DNA of 45,110 bases from Actinomycetota bacterium (GTDB lineage Bacteria; Actinomycetota; Actinomycetes; S36-B12). The notes beneath the pieces were generated by a model. That model saw nothing but the letters and a program-made list of their open reading frames with translations, did not search any database and was not told the DNA's origin. Of the stretch, positions 19,517 through 30,300 are shown piece by piece. Positions within the stretch are counted from its first letter, which is position 1, and each line of letters begins with the position of its first letter. Location of the stretch: NCBI GenBank assembly GCA_009699315.1, contig WLOK01000005.1, positions 1 to 45,110 on the forward strand. Reading direction: 5' to 3'. The position numbers and the translations under genes are program-made.

Positions 19517-20061
19517 CTGCTGAGAGATGCTGTGATGAGGTCGGTGATCAACTTCTTGTCGACCTTCCAGCCGACCGGGACCTTGAGTGTCTTTTTGTTG
19601 ACCTCGTAGGCCGTGAGCCGGTCGCCAAACTCCGCGAGGACATCAGCATTGAATGGCGCTAACAAGATGTGCTTGGTGTGCACCGAGACTCCAAAAACAT
19701 AAGTGTCGTTGACCTTGACCATCGGATGGTTCCACGCGATGACCACCTCGGCCTTGGGCCACTTTGAGGTGATGGCTTTGAAGACGGCCAGTACCGTTGC
19801 ACGCTTGGTCTCATCAAACGGGGCCAAGTAGCCTTCCACCGTGTGCACCCGCTTAGCGCTGGTGGATCCGCGGGTATACATGACGAGGGCATTTGCGTGG
19901 GCCTGGCTGAAGCCGTGTCCTTCCCGCAGAAAGGCGATCTGCTCGGGGTATTTCTGGCCTGTGACTGTCTCCATCTGCTCGAACCAGTAGGACATCGGCA
20001 ATCCGTACTTCTTCTCGATCGCCGGGAAGTACGACTCCCGATCGCCACTTGGCTCGGCCAT
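19513..20061 (-). CDS. DUF4287/DUF5655-like protein
   Basis: SYFPAIEKKYGLPMSYWFEQME ... AFLREGHGFSQAHANALVMYTRG (DUF4287-like) and VVIAWNHPMVKVNDTYVFGVSVHTKHILLAPF (DUF1801/YdhG-like). Confidence 0.75.
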   Translation of the reverse strand: MAEPSGDRESYFPAIEKKYGLPMSYWFEQMETVTGQKYPEQIAFLREGHGFSQAHANALVMYTRGSTSAKRVHTVEGYLAPFDETKRATVLAVFKAITSKWPKAEVVIAWNHPMVKVNDTYVFGVSVHTKHILLAPFNADVLAEFGDRLTAYEVNKKTLKVPVGWKVDKKLITDLITASLSS

Positions 20062-20136
20062 GTAGTCAAGTCTATGTCTGGCGATCGGACCCCGTGAGCG
20101 GCTAAAGTTTGACCAGTCGCAACCTAGGAGCCCCGC

Positions 20137-22263
20137 ATGCGCCGTCTGCTGGCACCGCTAGCTGCTCTAGCGGCTGTGGTCTCGCCCTTGGCGATGGTTG
20201 GAGCGACTACTCCGGTGGAAGCGGTGGGTAGCCAAGTCGCCCTAGGAACTGGCACGGCAAAGGTCTTTGCGATTGATGGTCAACTCTATTACGCAAGCAC
20301 GGGCACCTACACCCGCGCGTGGACGACCCCGGTGACTTCAATTCAGGTAGGCGATGTTCAGGTGCGGCGCTTTCTCCCCAAGTCTGGCGTCGACGCGACC
20401 TTCGCCCCGAACGTTTCGCTCGACATCACCACTAGTCCCCAGAGCGGCACTTTTCTCGGCGCTCCGAAAATTCTCCCGGTCAAGTCCGGGTTGCTCTTCT
20501 GCCGAGTGAACTCGTCTTCGGTTGACTCGGGTCGCAATTGGTGGCTCGAGACGGCCCTCTTTGATACGGCGAAGAACAGCTGGGGCTCTTTGCGCTACGT
20601 CAAGATCAATCCAGTGTTCGGCAGTGACGCCGGGTGCATTGGTGCGGCTGCGCATGGCGATGGATACACCGCAATTGTCGGGCGTGGCAATGGGTTCAGT
20701 CCGGGACAGTCGATGTATGCCGTCACGTATTCGATTGGGAGTACCCCGACCATTAGCCCTATCACCAACGGATTCGGTGCAGCGCTAGGTGATGGCGCAA
20801 CTGGATACTCGGTAATTAGCGTCAATGCTGCGACGGGCATGACTGATCTCTACTTGGAAAAGAAGATTCCAGTTACATTCACTGTCTCGAATGTCTTGCG
20901 AGGTACACGTATAGTCAGAGTGTCGCGCTCTTATTTTGTGACATATGACGTGGCAAGAATGCTCTGGGATACCCCAGTTGAGACCTTCCGATCTCGGATG
21001 GACGCAGACGAGAACGTGGTTGGGGATGTTGAAGTTGGGGGCAATGCGGTGCTCGTTGCCGCTGACGGTAAGTCGATGACAGTGATCAATGGCTATAAGA
21101 GGATTCTGTCGGTTCCCCAACGCACCTCGGTTCCCGGCACTTCACTTTCTCGGATCGATCCAGCCAACCTCCGCTATCAGCGGATCTGGAACCTTGGTCT
21201 GTCGACCGCCGACCTAAAGCGCCCCGACTGGAGTGTGCCGGGTGGGTGGACGCTCACCTATAAGGACAACTCGGGAACCCATTCGGAAAAGGTGACTATC
21301 TTCGGGATTCGCACCGGCGCGTTATCCCTGTACACAGTGACGGGTCCCATCGTGCCTTTGGTTGGCAGTGCGACAAATATCCGCCTCTCCTTCACCGGCA
21401 ACACCAACGATTGGGAAACGCACGAATTGAATTGGACCCGAACCGTAGAGACGGTCGAGATCGGCAACACGGCTCGTACCTTCGTCTCCGGCAAGTTGGG
21501 CTCCCCGGTGAAACTAGCGGGTGTGGAAACAGGTAACGGCTACAGGAATACCCAGGTATTTGCTACAGCAGTCATTGATGGCGTCCCGACCGTTATCAAT
21601 CGTGAAGCTGGAGCTGCATCTGGTGCGGTGTATTCGGCACAAAGCCTGGTAGACGCCAAATGGAGCAAACCCCAGAGTGTCTTAGATCGGGTCGACACCT
21701 TTGCATTGGCTGACCCGATTCTCTTTATGCCGTATGGGACGAAGACAGCCCTAATCGGTATTCAGGGCCTCGACTACATCGCACCCCGTGCGAAGTTCAC
21801 GGCAGGTGTCCTGCGACGAGTCTTCAGCAATGGTGTCTGGAGTGACCCAGAACTACTCAGTCGTTATGTTCCGCACGCTGAGATCGGTGTACCTGCCTAC
21901 GCCAGCGTGATGGGTAGATCAGGCGAAGTGGATGTGCGCATTGCCACGGCCCATCCGACAGTCATCATTACCGGAGTGAGTTTCTCTGCCAGTCGGTTGC
22001 CAGGCAGTTCTTTCCCAAGCACAAATATCTACACGTTTTCCGGAGCAATCCCGGCGAGAGCACACGGCAGGGTCAACATTTGGGGCTGGCCCAACGCGTT
22101 GGACTGGGCGCTCTCAGGCTCAAGCCCGGTCATTAACGCGTCTGGTCGCACCATCAAACTGCCGAGTCTATTCGCGACACTTCCAGCAACTCCGGCTCCC
22201 ACGACAACCGCCACGATGGAGTGGATCGATATGCTCATATCGACGTACGTCGTGAATCCGTAA
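20137..22263 (+). CDS. Exported 708-aa protein of unknown function
   Basis: Signal peptide MRRLLAPLAALAAVVSPLAMVGATTPVEA; RBS AGGAG 6 nt before ATG; intact ORF; no family recognised by eye. Confidence 0.8.
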   Translation: MRRLLAPLAALAAVVSPLAMVGATTPVEAVGSQVALGTGTAKVFAIDGQLYYASTGTYTRAWTTPVTSIQVGDVQVRRFLPKSGVDATFAPNVSLDITTSPQSGTFLGAPKILPVKSGLLFCRVNSSSVDSGRNWWLETALFDTAKNSWGSLRYVKINPVFGSDAGCIGAAAHGDGYTAIVGRGNGFSPGQSMYAVTYSIGSTPTISPITNGFGAALGDGATGYSVISVNAATGMTDLYLEKKIPVTFTVSNVLRGTRIVRVSRSYFVTYDVARMLWDTPVETFRSRMDADENVVGDVEVGGNAVLVAADGKSMTVINGYKRILSVPQRTSVPGTSLSRIDPANLRYQRIWNLGLSTADLKRPDWSVPGGWTLTYKDNSGTHSEKVTIFGIRTGALSLYTVTGPIVPLVGSATNIRLSFTGNTNDWETHELNWTRTVETVEIGNTARTFVSGKLGSPVKLAGVETGNGYRNTQVFATAVIDGVPTVINREAGAASGAVYSAQSLVDAKWSKPQSVLDRVDTFALADPILFMPYGTKTALIGIQGLDYIAPRAKFTAGVLRRVFSNGVWSDPELLSRYVPHAEIGVPAYASVMGRSGEVDVRIATAHPTVIITGVSFSASRLPGSSFPSTNIYTFSGAIPARAHGRVNIWGWPNALDWALSGSSPVINASGRTIKLPSLFATLPATPAPTTTATMEWIDMLISTYVVNP

Positions 22264-22281
22264 TTGCTGGCGCAGTTGTAG

Positions 22282-22659
22282 CTATTCCGACGGCGTATAT
22301 CGGTATCCACAGAAACGGCAGACCTGCGCCTCGCGCTTGATGGTCTCGGCACAGTCCGGACATTTCTTTGTTGGAATTGCCGACTTGCCGAGGACCTTCT
22401 GCCAGAAGGACGGCTGTGTTGTGCCGTTCTCGATGTCGTCGATTGAGGCAATTGCATAGCGCGCCAGTTGCTCCGCACCCTCGCGGTCTTTGCCCGATGA
22501 GGCTTCCGCAATCTGAGTGCTGAGGTCTGCAGCCCGACGCAGCACTTCGACATCCTTACGGCGTAGTGCGTCGAGCACTACGTTCCAGGCAAGCCGTAGC
22601 GCCTTGCCGTTCTTGCCAGCAACCAACTCGGCCTCTGCGCGTTCGAGTTCGGAACTCAC
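22282..22659 (-). CDS. Small zinc-ribbon-containing protein
   Basis: C-terminal CPDCAETIKREAQVCRFCGYRY, two CxxC knuckles. Confidence 0.7.
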   Translation of the reverse strand: MSSELERAEAELVAGKNGKALRLAWNVVLDALRRKDVEVLRRAADLSTQIAEASSGKDREGAEQLARYAIASIDDIENGTTQPSFWQKVLGKSAIPTKKCPDCAETIKREAQVCRFCGYRYTPSE

Positions 22660-22748
22660 AGGGGCAGGCTACCGGCGCTTGCCGCCCTGTACGCGCTCAC
22701 CCCGTCTGGACTCGGGATTTGGTGCCCAGGTTGGTAAAGCGATGTTTA

Positions 22749-23138
22749 CTAGGCAGGGCCCTTCAGTCGCTCCGCGATAACTTCAGGGATCCGAATCGGG
22801 CGGCCCGAACTGGGATCAACAACGGCTAGTTGTGAGGTGGCTTCTGCGACTAGCTCGCCCGTCTCATCGAAGACTCGATATGCGAGCGTGTAGGTCGCGC
22901 GCGTCAACGAGGTGAGGCTGACTTCGATCATGATTGGCTCGCGTGAGTAGCTCAGCGGCTTGATGTGGTGAATTTCCTGCTTCACCACAATCTGGGCAAA
23001 CTCTGCATTCACGATGCTGCCGATGTCGTTCATCTGGACGACGCGGGCCTCTTGGAGGTAGTCGTGGTAGACCACGTTGTTAACGTGGCCGAGCGGATCC
23101 AAATCGCTGAACCTGCGATAGACGGGGACTACAACCAT
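22749..23138 (-). CDS. Acyl-CoA thioesterase (4HBT hotdog fold)
   Basis: RFSDLDPLGHVNNVVYHDYLQEARV, typical 4HBT motif. Confidence 0.9.
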   Translation of the reverse strand: MVVVPVYRRFSDLDPLGHVNNVVYHDYLQEARVVQMNDIGSIVNAEFAQIVVKQEIHHIKPLSYSREPIMIEVSLTSLTRATYTLAYRVFDETGELVAEATSQLAVVDPSSGRPIRIPEVIAERLKGPA

Positions 23139-23172
23139 GGGCCGAGTTTAGCGGGCGTGTAGCGTTTGGGGC

Positions 23173-23385
23173 ATGGACGCCAAGCTTCGACGACAACTGC
23201 ATTTCTCCATGGTGTTGCAGGGGTCGGCGGCCCTCATGCTGCTAGGCGCGTTTGCGCTGCGCGTTATCTACTCCGGACTCGACGTACTCGCCGTGGTTTT
23301 CTTGCTCGCCGGTGTGGGCGCAGGGGCATTCGCCGTGGTGTTGTTCAAAAAGGCCAGGCAACTTAGGTCTTCTGCCACAGACTAA
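23173..23385 (+). CDS. Small two-TM membrane protein
   Basis: 70 aa with two hydrophobic segments between a thioesterase gene and a lipoprotein gene; short ORF, no family recognised. Confidence 0.5.
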   Translation: MDAKLRRQLHFSMVLQGSAALMLLGAFALRVIYSGLDVLAVVFLLAGVGAGAFAVVLFKKARQLRSSATD

Positions 23386-23391
23386 GAGCCC

Positions 23392-24803
23392 CTAGCTTAG
23401 GTAGCAGACGCCATCGATCATGATGTGGCGCGGATTTGCGAGACAGGCAGCCTGCTCGGCGCTGATATCGCTGAACGTCACATTGAGGGTATGCAGCCCG
23501 GTCACATTGCGGAAGGTCCAAGAGCTGGGTGCGCTTGCTTGAACCTCACCATCGACCACGACGCGCAGCACTGAATTGCCGGTAGCCGGCGTGAACGTGA
23601 ACGTGATGGAGGAGCCGCCTGAGACCGCCTGATCCCCACTTGGAGAGATGGTCCCACGGCCAGCTGTGCGCACCGTGATGTTCTGTGAGTCCGCGACGAA
23701 GCGAGCGGTGACGTCGATCGCTGACTTTACGTCTGTGTCCGTACGCGTCGCCGTGGTGATGCCGTCACTCCACGAGCTAAACCGATAGCCGTTGGTAGCG
23801 ACTGCTGTGACCGCGGTCGCCGAGGTGCCCCACTTCACTTGTTGAGCAGTACTGCCAGTGATGGAACCACCTGAATTAGCGGAATACGCTAAATCAAATT
23901 TCTTTAATTCAAGTACTGCGGTGACACTCTTCCCCACCGCCGAGCTGTCAGATCTTGGATTTGAGACGACTCCATCGGACCATCTAGTAAATACGCAACA
24001 GTCTTTGGCAGTTACTTCGATAAGTGAAGACGCCTTTTCCCCACATTGCAGCTCCACATTGTATTCGGCCCACACCACCCCCGAAGGTTCGCGATAACTA
24101 CCACCAGTGATTGTGCCCCTGTCTCGGTTAATCGAATATGTGTGGACGACAGTGTTGACGAAGAAAAATGCGTCTAACCATATGTCCCTAGTGACGGTTG
24201 TTTCCTTACGCATGGGGTCAAAAGATAAAGGGGTTTTACTATCGTGTTGCGTCCATACGCCTGAACTGCATCGATCTGGCACAAGAGTGACTGGCTGTGA
24301 GGATTGGCCGGCAGCCACGATTTGAAGGGCTGACCCTGTGATGGACCCGCCCGCCCCTTCTCGCTCTTAACGGAGTAGGTCACTTTGTATGTCGTGGACA
24401 CTAGCGGGAGCACGGTTAGTGTGACTTGACTTGTTGTCGCTAAGAATCTATCTGTCGCTGACTGCGAAGCAGTGATCGTGCAGGTGCCCTCGGTCAGTGC
24501 TACCACCTGCGTCGAGCCCATAGGAATCGAGCAGACGTCCAAGGTCTGCGAAGCAAAGGAGATGGGAGCATCGCTGGTCGATGTTGCGGTCAATGCTTTG
24601 GAGAGCGTCTTCTCGATATTGCCGGGGCTCGTGAAGGTGATTGTCGCTGCGATCGGCTGAGCTGCCGAGCTCGATGCGGAAGAACTTGTTGAGGACGGAC
24701 TAGGTGACGAACCGTCGTCCGCGCTACTGCACGCGACGAGGGCCAGGGAACAAGCGACCGCCACGGCGAGAACCGTCGAAACCTTGAACGATGTGAGTTT
24801 CAC
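23392..24803 (-). pseudogene. Lipoprotein with divergent InlB-B-like repeats, interrupted by one apparent 1-nt frameshift
   Basis: Two overlapping minus ORFs (24174..24845 and 23392..24318) give one protein if one G is restored near 24354-24357. The 5' ORF has GTG start at 24803 with GAGGAG RBS and lipobox LVAC; the 3' ORF has GGSITGSTAQQVKWGTSATAVTAVATNGYRFSSWSDG repeats. Confidence 0.75.
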
Positions 24804-24864
24804 AGCAATCTCCTCAGGGCCGAATGTCCCCTGAGCGTAGAGCAATCTCTTCAGGTTTGTCCCC

Positions 24865-26247
24865 TCAACAGGTGAGTGGCGGACTTCGCCATTGGAGGCC
24901 GGCCGGATTGGTGAAAATCAGGGTCGATTCGGGATTGCCGTGCAGGGTCCAGTTGCTTTCGTGCACGAGGTGGTGATGGTGGTGACAGAGGCCAGCGAGG
25001 TTGTTGGTCGTTGTGGGACCGCCTCGGGCCCAGTGAATGACGTGGTGAATCTCGTGAATCGGACTGTGACATCCGGGGTATCTGCACACGCCACCATCGC
25101 GGGTGAGGACGTAGCGACGCAGCTTGGGAGAGATCGTCCGCACTGATGCGGAGATCGTGTCAATGCAGCCTCGTGGGTCAAGACTGATCAGACGTGTGGT
25201 CGCATCGCAGGAGATGCGTCGCGCGGTCTCTGCGGTGATCGGCGTGACGGGCTGCCCGGTGAAGCTCTCAATCCAGCCCGGGAGAGCGTCACTGTCGTCT
25301 CGCTCGCAGATGAGGGACTCAGTCGGGATAGTGATGTGTACGACCGGCCGCTCGCCATGCGAATCAGGCAGCCCATCTGCCCCAGCCACGCGTGAGGCAA
25401 CGGCGACGATGTGGGCGAGGGCAGACATATTGCGCTGCGACAGGCTCGGCTTGTCGATGAGAAACCCCGGGGGAGTCTCACCCTTCGGCTCGCGAGTTGC
25501 CTCGCGGGCGGCCGCCAACGCGCTAAGTAGGGCTTCACCCACTTCGGGTGCGAGCAGTCCGTCAACGCGTACGTAGCCGTCCAGGCACCGGGAGACATGC
25601 AGGCCAGCGGAGTCACGCCGTTTTTGTGCGTCAGCGTCGTCCATGGCCTGCGGGTCTAGGGCATGCAGGTGTTCGAAGAGGATGCGGCCGAACTCTTCGG
25701 GCTCAACCCCGGAGGCCGCGTAGGCCAGGTCGGCCTCGATCGCCTTGAGCCCCTCGCGCAAGTGCGGGAAAGACTTGTGGGCATCGGTGAGCACGGCGAC
25801 GTGGCCCCAAGTGACGGTGCCGTCCGCCCACGCGGCAGCCATCAAGGGGCAGGTTTCGCGCGCCTTGGATTGCACGATCAGGCGGCCGGATGCGGCTGCC
25901 CCTTCGCCGGTGCGGGCCCGAAGCCATGCCTTGGGCGTCGCAAAGCCTTCGTTGTTCCATTCGCCACTGGCAGCGTGCACTCCCACAACATCTGCCAAAG
26001 CAGCTTCAAGTCGGCGGCGCTCCGCGGCTAACGCAACGGCGACCTCGCCTGCGCCCAGACCAGTGGCGTTCGTGACTCCATCAGCGCCCACTGCAGCAAG
26101 TGCGACGACCTGGTCCAGCGCGACGGCAAGCGCATCAATTGCCTGATGCATCGACACACATGGCGCAACACGTGGTCGTGCATCGCGAGGGGTGACCTCG
26201 ACGCGGCGACGCGAATTGCGACGTCGAGTGGGAGAAGCAACGGACAT
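24865..26247 (-). CDS. DUF222 / 13E12-repeat family protein with C-terminal HNH endonuclease domain
   Basis: C-terminus RRYVLTRDGGVCRYPGCHSPIHEIHHVIHWARGGPTTTNNLAGLCHHHHHLVHE; N-terminal helical DUF222-like region. Confidence 0.9.
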   Translation of the reverse strand: MSVASPTRRRNSRRRVEVTPRDARPRVAPCVSMHQAIDALAVALDQVVALAAVGADGVTNATGLGAGEVAVALAAERRRLEAALADVVGVHAASGEWNNEGFATPKAWLRARTGEGAAASGRLIVQSKARETCPLMAAAWADGTVTWGHVAVLTDAHKSFPHLREGLKAIEADLAYAASGVEPEEFGRILFEHLHALDPQAMDDADAQKRRDSAGLHVSRCLDGYVRVDGLLAPEVGEALLSALAAAREATREPKGETPPGFLIDKPSLSQRNMSALAHIVAVASRVAGADGLPDSHGERPVVHITIPTESLICERDDSDALPGWIESFTGQPVTPITAETARRISCDATTRLISLDPRGCIDTISASVRTISPKLRRYVLTRDGGVCRYPGCHSPIHEIHHVIHWARGGPTTTNNLAGLCHHHHHLVHESNWTLHGNPESTLIFTNPAGLQWRSPPLTC

Positions 26248-26447
26248 GAAATGGCACCTTCGAACGGGGTGGACAGCAACACAACGACCCGTAATTAAGA
26301 ACCCAATGAGATTGACATCTCGGACATAAGCAACTCAAGAACATGCTCTCGATCGAGAGCTCCACCGTATGCAGAAATAATAAATGGCATGACTGACAAT
26401 AGCAAGTATTTCAACAAACTTTTTTTACAAAAATGTGCAAAAAATTT

Positions 26448-27194
26448 TTACTGCGTATGCGATTTCTGCCAGAGCGTACGCAGTTGCGGAAGCCGTTCGA
26501 TATCCACAGCTGCGGCCCAATCTGTGGATGCACGTGACTCCGTACGCCATGACCGAAGTGCTGCGCGAGCAAGATCTGGATTACGCCGAATTCGTCGCGC
26601 CATCTCCATTGCAGTTTCGAGTACCGACTCTTGCGGCACTGCTCGCCACGCCAGTCCAAGACGTACGGCGTCATCGCCATTGAGTTGCTCGCCGAATATC
26701 GAGAGAGCTGCGGCGGTGTCCTGACCGACGTAGCGCTCGAGCAGATGGAAGTGACCGCCGCCAGGATGAATGCCGATCCGCAGGAAGCCCGACATCAACT
26801 TCGCGTCATGCGCGACGACGCGCAGCGTCGCAGCCAGAGCCAGATTGAGTCCGGCACCAACGGCACCACCGTGTACGGCCGCGATGGTGGGAGTGGCAAT
26901 CGAACCGAAGGTGACGAAGGAGTCGTAGATCGTGCGTAGGCCCGACCAGGAGTCCTCGCTGAAGGGCTCATCGCCCACGGCAGTCAGGGTCGCCAGGTCG
27001 CCACCAGAGCAGAAGTCGACGCCAGCGCCGTTCAAGACTGTCGCTGCTACCGAACGATCGGCGTCGATATCGCGAAGGACAGTAATGAACTCCTCGGCCA
27101 TGGGCACGGTGAAGGCATTGCGGCGATCAGGTGCGTTCAAGGTGATTAGCGCGACGCCGTCGATCGCCTCGACTAGGACTTCATTACTCATCAT
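26448..27194 (-). CDS. Enoyl-CoA hydratase/isomerase family protein
   Basis: VALITLNAPDRRNAFTVPMAEEF, GAGVDFCSGGDLATL, IAAVHGGAVGAGLNLALAATLRV. Start assigned to ATG near 27194 with GAGGGAG RBS rather than 27401. Confidence 0.9.
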   Translation of the reverse strand: MMSNEVLVEAIDGVALITLNAPDRRNAFTVPMAEEFITVLRDIDADRSVAATVLNGAGVDFCSGGDLATLTAVGDEPFSEDSWSGLRTIYDSFVTFGSIATPTIAAVHGGAVGAGLNLALAATLRVVAHDAKLMSGFLRIGIHPGGGHFHLLERYVGQDTAAALSIFGEQLNGDDAVRLGLAWRAVPQESVLETAMEMARRIRRNPDLARAALRSWRTESRASTDWAAAVDIERLPQLRTLWQKSHTQ

Positions 27195-27392
27195 GGGCTC
27201 CCTCATATTCAGGGGGAAAGCATCCCACCGCGATGGATCTCGGGCGGCTGTGGCCACTTTTAGTGAATCGACTAATCGCAAGTATTTCGTCGTGGATGTC
27301 GTGCTAGCACCATAAAATGGCCGCCGAGCCAAATCTGGAGTGACTGGCTGGTTGCGCACGGTTACCCTCAAGAGTCCCCTAACTGAGGTTAT

Positions 27393-30300
27393 ATGACGCA
27401 CTTGCGAAAGATCGTCCCGATTGTGGCGGCCGCGAGCATCCTCGCGACCGGATTGCTTGGCGCGGAGGTCGCTTCCGCGAGCCCCGTCGAAGCCAATTCG
27501 CCCTCGACGGATTCAGGCTCGGTGCTTGCTCCGGCGCGCGTATCCGCGATCGCCGTACATAGAGGGACAGAGATCCACATTGAGCCGGCTGCTTCCCAGC
27601 CAGGTGCGCTTGATCCGACGAGCTACCAAATTGTGACGTGTGGCCCCTACGCGCCCAAGTCAGCACAACTCAATGCCGCGTTGGGCGATGTGTGTGTCGG
27701 TGACACCACTTACCAGGTGAAAGAAATCCCAGCCTCGATGACCACGGTCGTAGCGGATTGCAAGCCATCGCCCGAGTACTGGTGCGTGATCGCCGTTCGC
27801 GGCGTCAACGGCTCCCAGCTCTCAGAACCGAAGATCTCTGGTGCGGGTGGCGTAGCTCCGAACCCTCCGCGCGATCTGCTTGCTACTCCAGAAGCTGATG
27901 GTCGATCGATTCTGGTCTCTTGGTCCGCCGGTGCCCCAGCGAAACAGGCGAAGGGCATCCCAGCCATCGCGACAAGATACGAAGTGCTCATTGATGGCAG
28001 GGTTGTCGCTCGCGATCTACAGAAGACCGAATACCTCGGCCAGTGCGGTATTGCCCAAGAGTGCACCTACGCCGTTCGCGCTGTTAGTGCAGCGGGACGA
28101 TCAAAGAGCGTTGTCGTGACTGCTGCCACTGCCGGCACCCAAGCACCGACTATAGATCCGTTGGGTGCAGGGCTCGTGGAGCCAGGCACAGCCCAAATTG
28201 TCGGTGCACGAGGCAACGGCCCGTCTGATGAGCGACCGGTACGCATCGACTTCGCGTCTGCGTTAACACCAAGTCTTGTGCGGTACTCCGCAGAGGCGAC
28301 ACTCACGGCGAATGGACGCTGGGTGCTGGTTGTTCCGGCCGACGTAGTCGCAGGCACGTACAACCTGACGGCCACGCAAGGAACATTTTCGACGTCCTTG
28401 TCTTCAGTGCACATTTCCGCGGATGTTCCATTGACCGCAAACGTGTCAGTCGTCGCTGGCGGCGTCGTTCTCACAGGCACAGCCGTGACATCAGAGATCG
28501 CCGGTCCGGTCACCATTACCGACAGCAAGTTCGGCACCGTCACGGTTGAAGTGAATGCTGCTGGTGGTTGGGCATACACAATCCCCATCTCCGCACAGGG
28601 ACTCGGGTCGCATGCAGTCACCGTCACGCAGACGGTTCCGGGTGAGATGGGGCGCACTTCCGCTATCAACTATCGCGTTGAATCCCTGAGCGGTTGGACA
28701 CCGCGTGCGGCGAAGGCACCAGCAAAGCCCGCAGCACCCACTGTAGTCGCGGGAGATTCATCTGCGGTCGTCTCGTGGAAGGCGCCGGCAGACAATGGAT
28801 CGAAAATCACGAGCTACGTTGTTACATCAACCCCGGGCAGCAAGACCTGCACCTACACAGTTCCCAAGACGGGTACGTCACTTAATAAGTGCACCGTCGC
28901 GGGGCTGACTAACGCAACTTCCTACAAGTTCACGGTCAAGGCCATCAACGCCGGTGGCTCATCTCCGCTGTCGTCGGCCTCCGCTGCAATCACGCCGAAG
29001 GGTAAGCCGTTAGCGCCGGCGAAGCCGACAGCTCGCGTGATGGGTAGAACGATCGTGGTGTCGTGGACAGCCCCGAACGACCAGGGTTCTCCGATCACGA
29101 AATACACGGTCAAGCCTTCGAGTGGCACTCTGCCGTGCGTGTTCACACGCGCAACAGCAGTGACCTGCACGGTTGCTGCACCGCTGAGTGGCGTCGCATA
29201 CACCTACCAGGTGTCGGCGACCAATGCGATTGGCACCTCTGCGCTCTCTCCCGCTTCAGCCGCAGTGACTTACGTGGCGGGAACTGCGCCGGGCGCACCA
29301 ACGGCGGTCACCCTGATCTCTCGCGACGGCGCCATGAGCATCAAGTGGACTCCACCGGTGAGCGATGGGGGCAGCCCCATCACGTTGTACACCGCGACGG
29401 CAACCAGTGCACAAACGTTTGAAGGCGTAGCGCTGGGTGGGCCAGCAAAATCGTGCACGTACAATGCGACTGGTTCGTCCAATATGTGCTCGATAAGTGG
29501 TCTGACAAATGGAGATCACTACAAATTCACTGTGACTGCGACCAATGCCCTGGGTACGTCGGTGGCCTCGGGTGAGTCCGCGGATACTTTTGTTGGTGCG
29601 CCTATGACTCCGTTGATCTCAAGCGTGACACCAACCGATCATGGTGCAGTTGTCGACTTCCAGACTGTGGCGACGCCAGCAAACATGCTCGTACCGATTG
29701 GGGGAAAATACGAATGCATGGTCGTCGGGCATCCCGAAATCACGGCTTCCGGGAGCGACTACAACCACACATGTACTTTCTACTCGTTGGTGAACGGTAC
29801 GAGTTATCGGTTTGTGGTCCGAGCTAGAGCAGATACCCCGATGTGGACGCCGTACTGGGCCTACAGCCAGTACTCAGAGCCGAGTGAACCGGTCACGCCG
29901 GTAGGTCAGCCATCCGCTCCTACATCGGTGCGCGCCTACTCATTCAATAGTGGCCTGTTGGTGTCCTGGGTGGCTCCAACGAATACTGGTGGATTACCCA
30001 TCACGGCATATTCGGTCGTCGCCAAGCTACCGTCGGGGTCGACCGTATTATCTGAGAGATTCGCGAGTACGACTCGCGTTGTGTCACTTGATGGACTCGA
30101 AAATGGAATCCCCTACACGGTGACCGTGAAAGCTCTCAATGAGCAAGTTGCTGGTCGAGCCGCTGAGGCAACTGCAGGTGCGTGGTCAGCAAAACCGTCG
30201 GCGCCGCTCAATGTCACTGTGGTGTCATCGGGAAATCGCGAGGCCGTCCTGTCGTGGGATCCACCACTAGACCAACCGGTGCCGGTGACCTCCTACACCA

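Noticed and set aside
16633-20118. Shared TTTGACCAGTC upstream of two exported-protein genes
   Set aside because: An 11-mer recurs many times by chance in 45 kb and the two copies are at different distances and orientations relative to starts.
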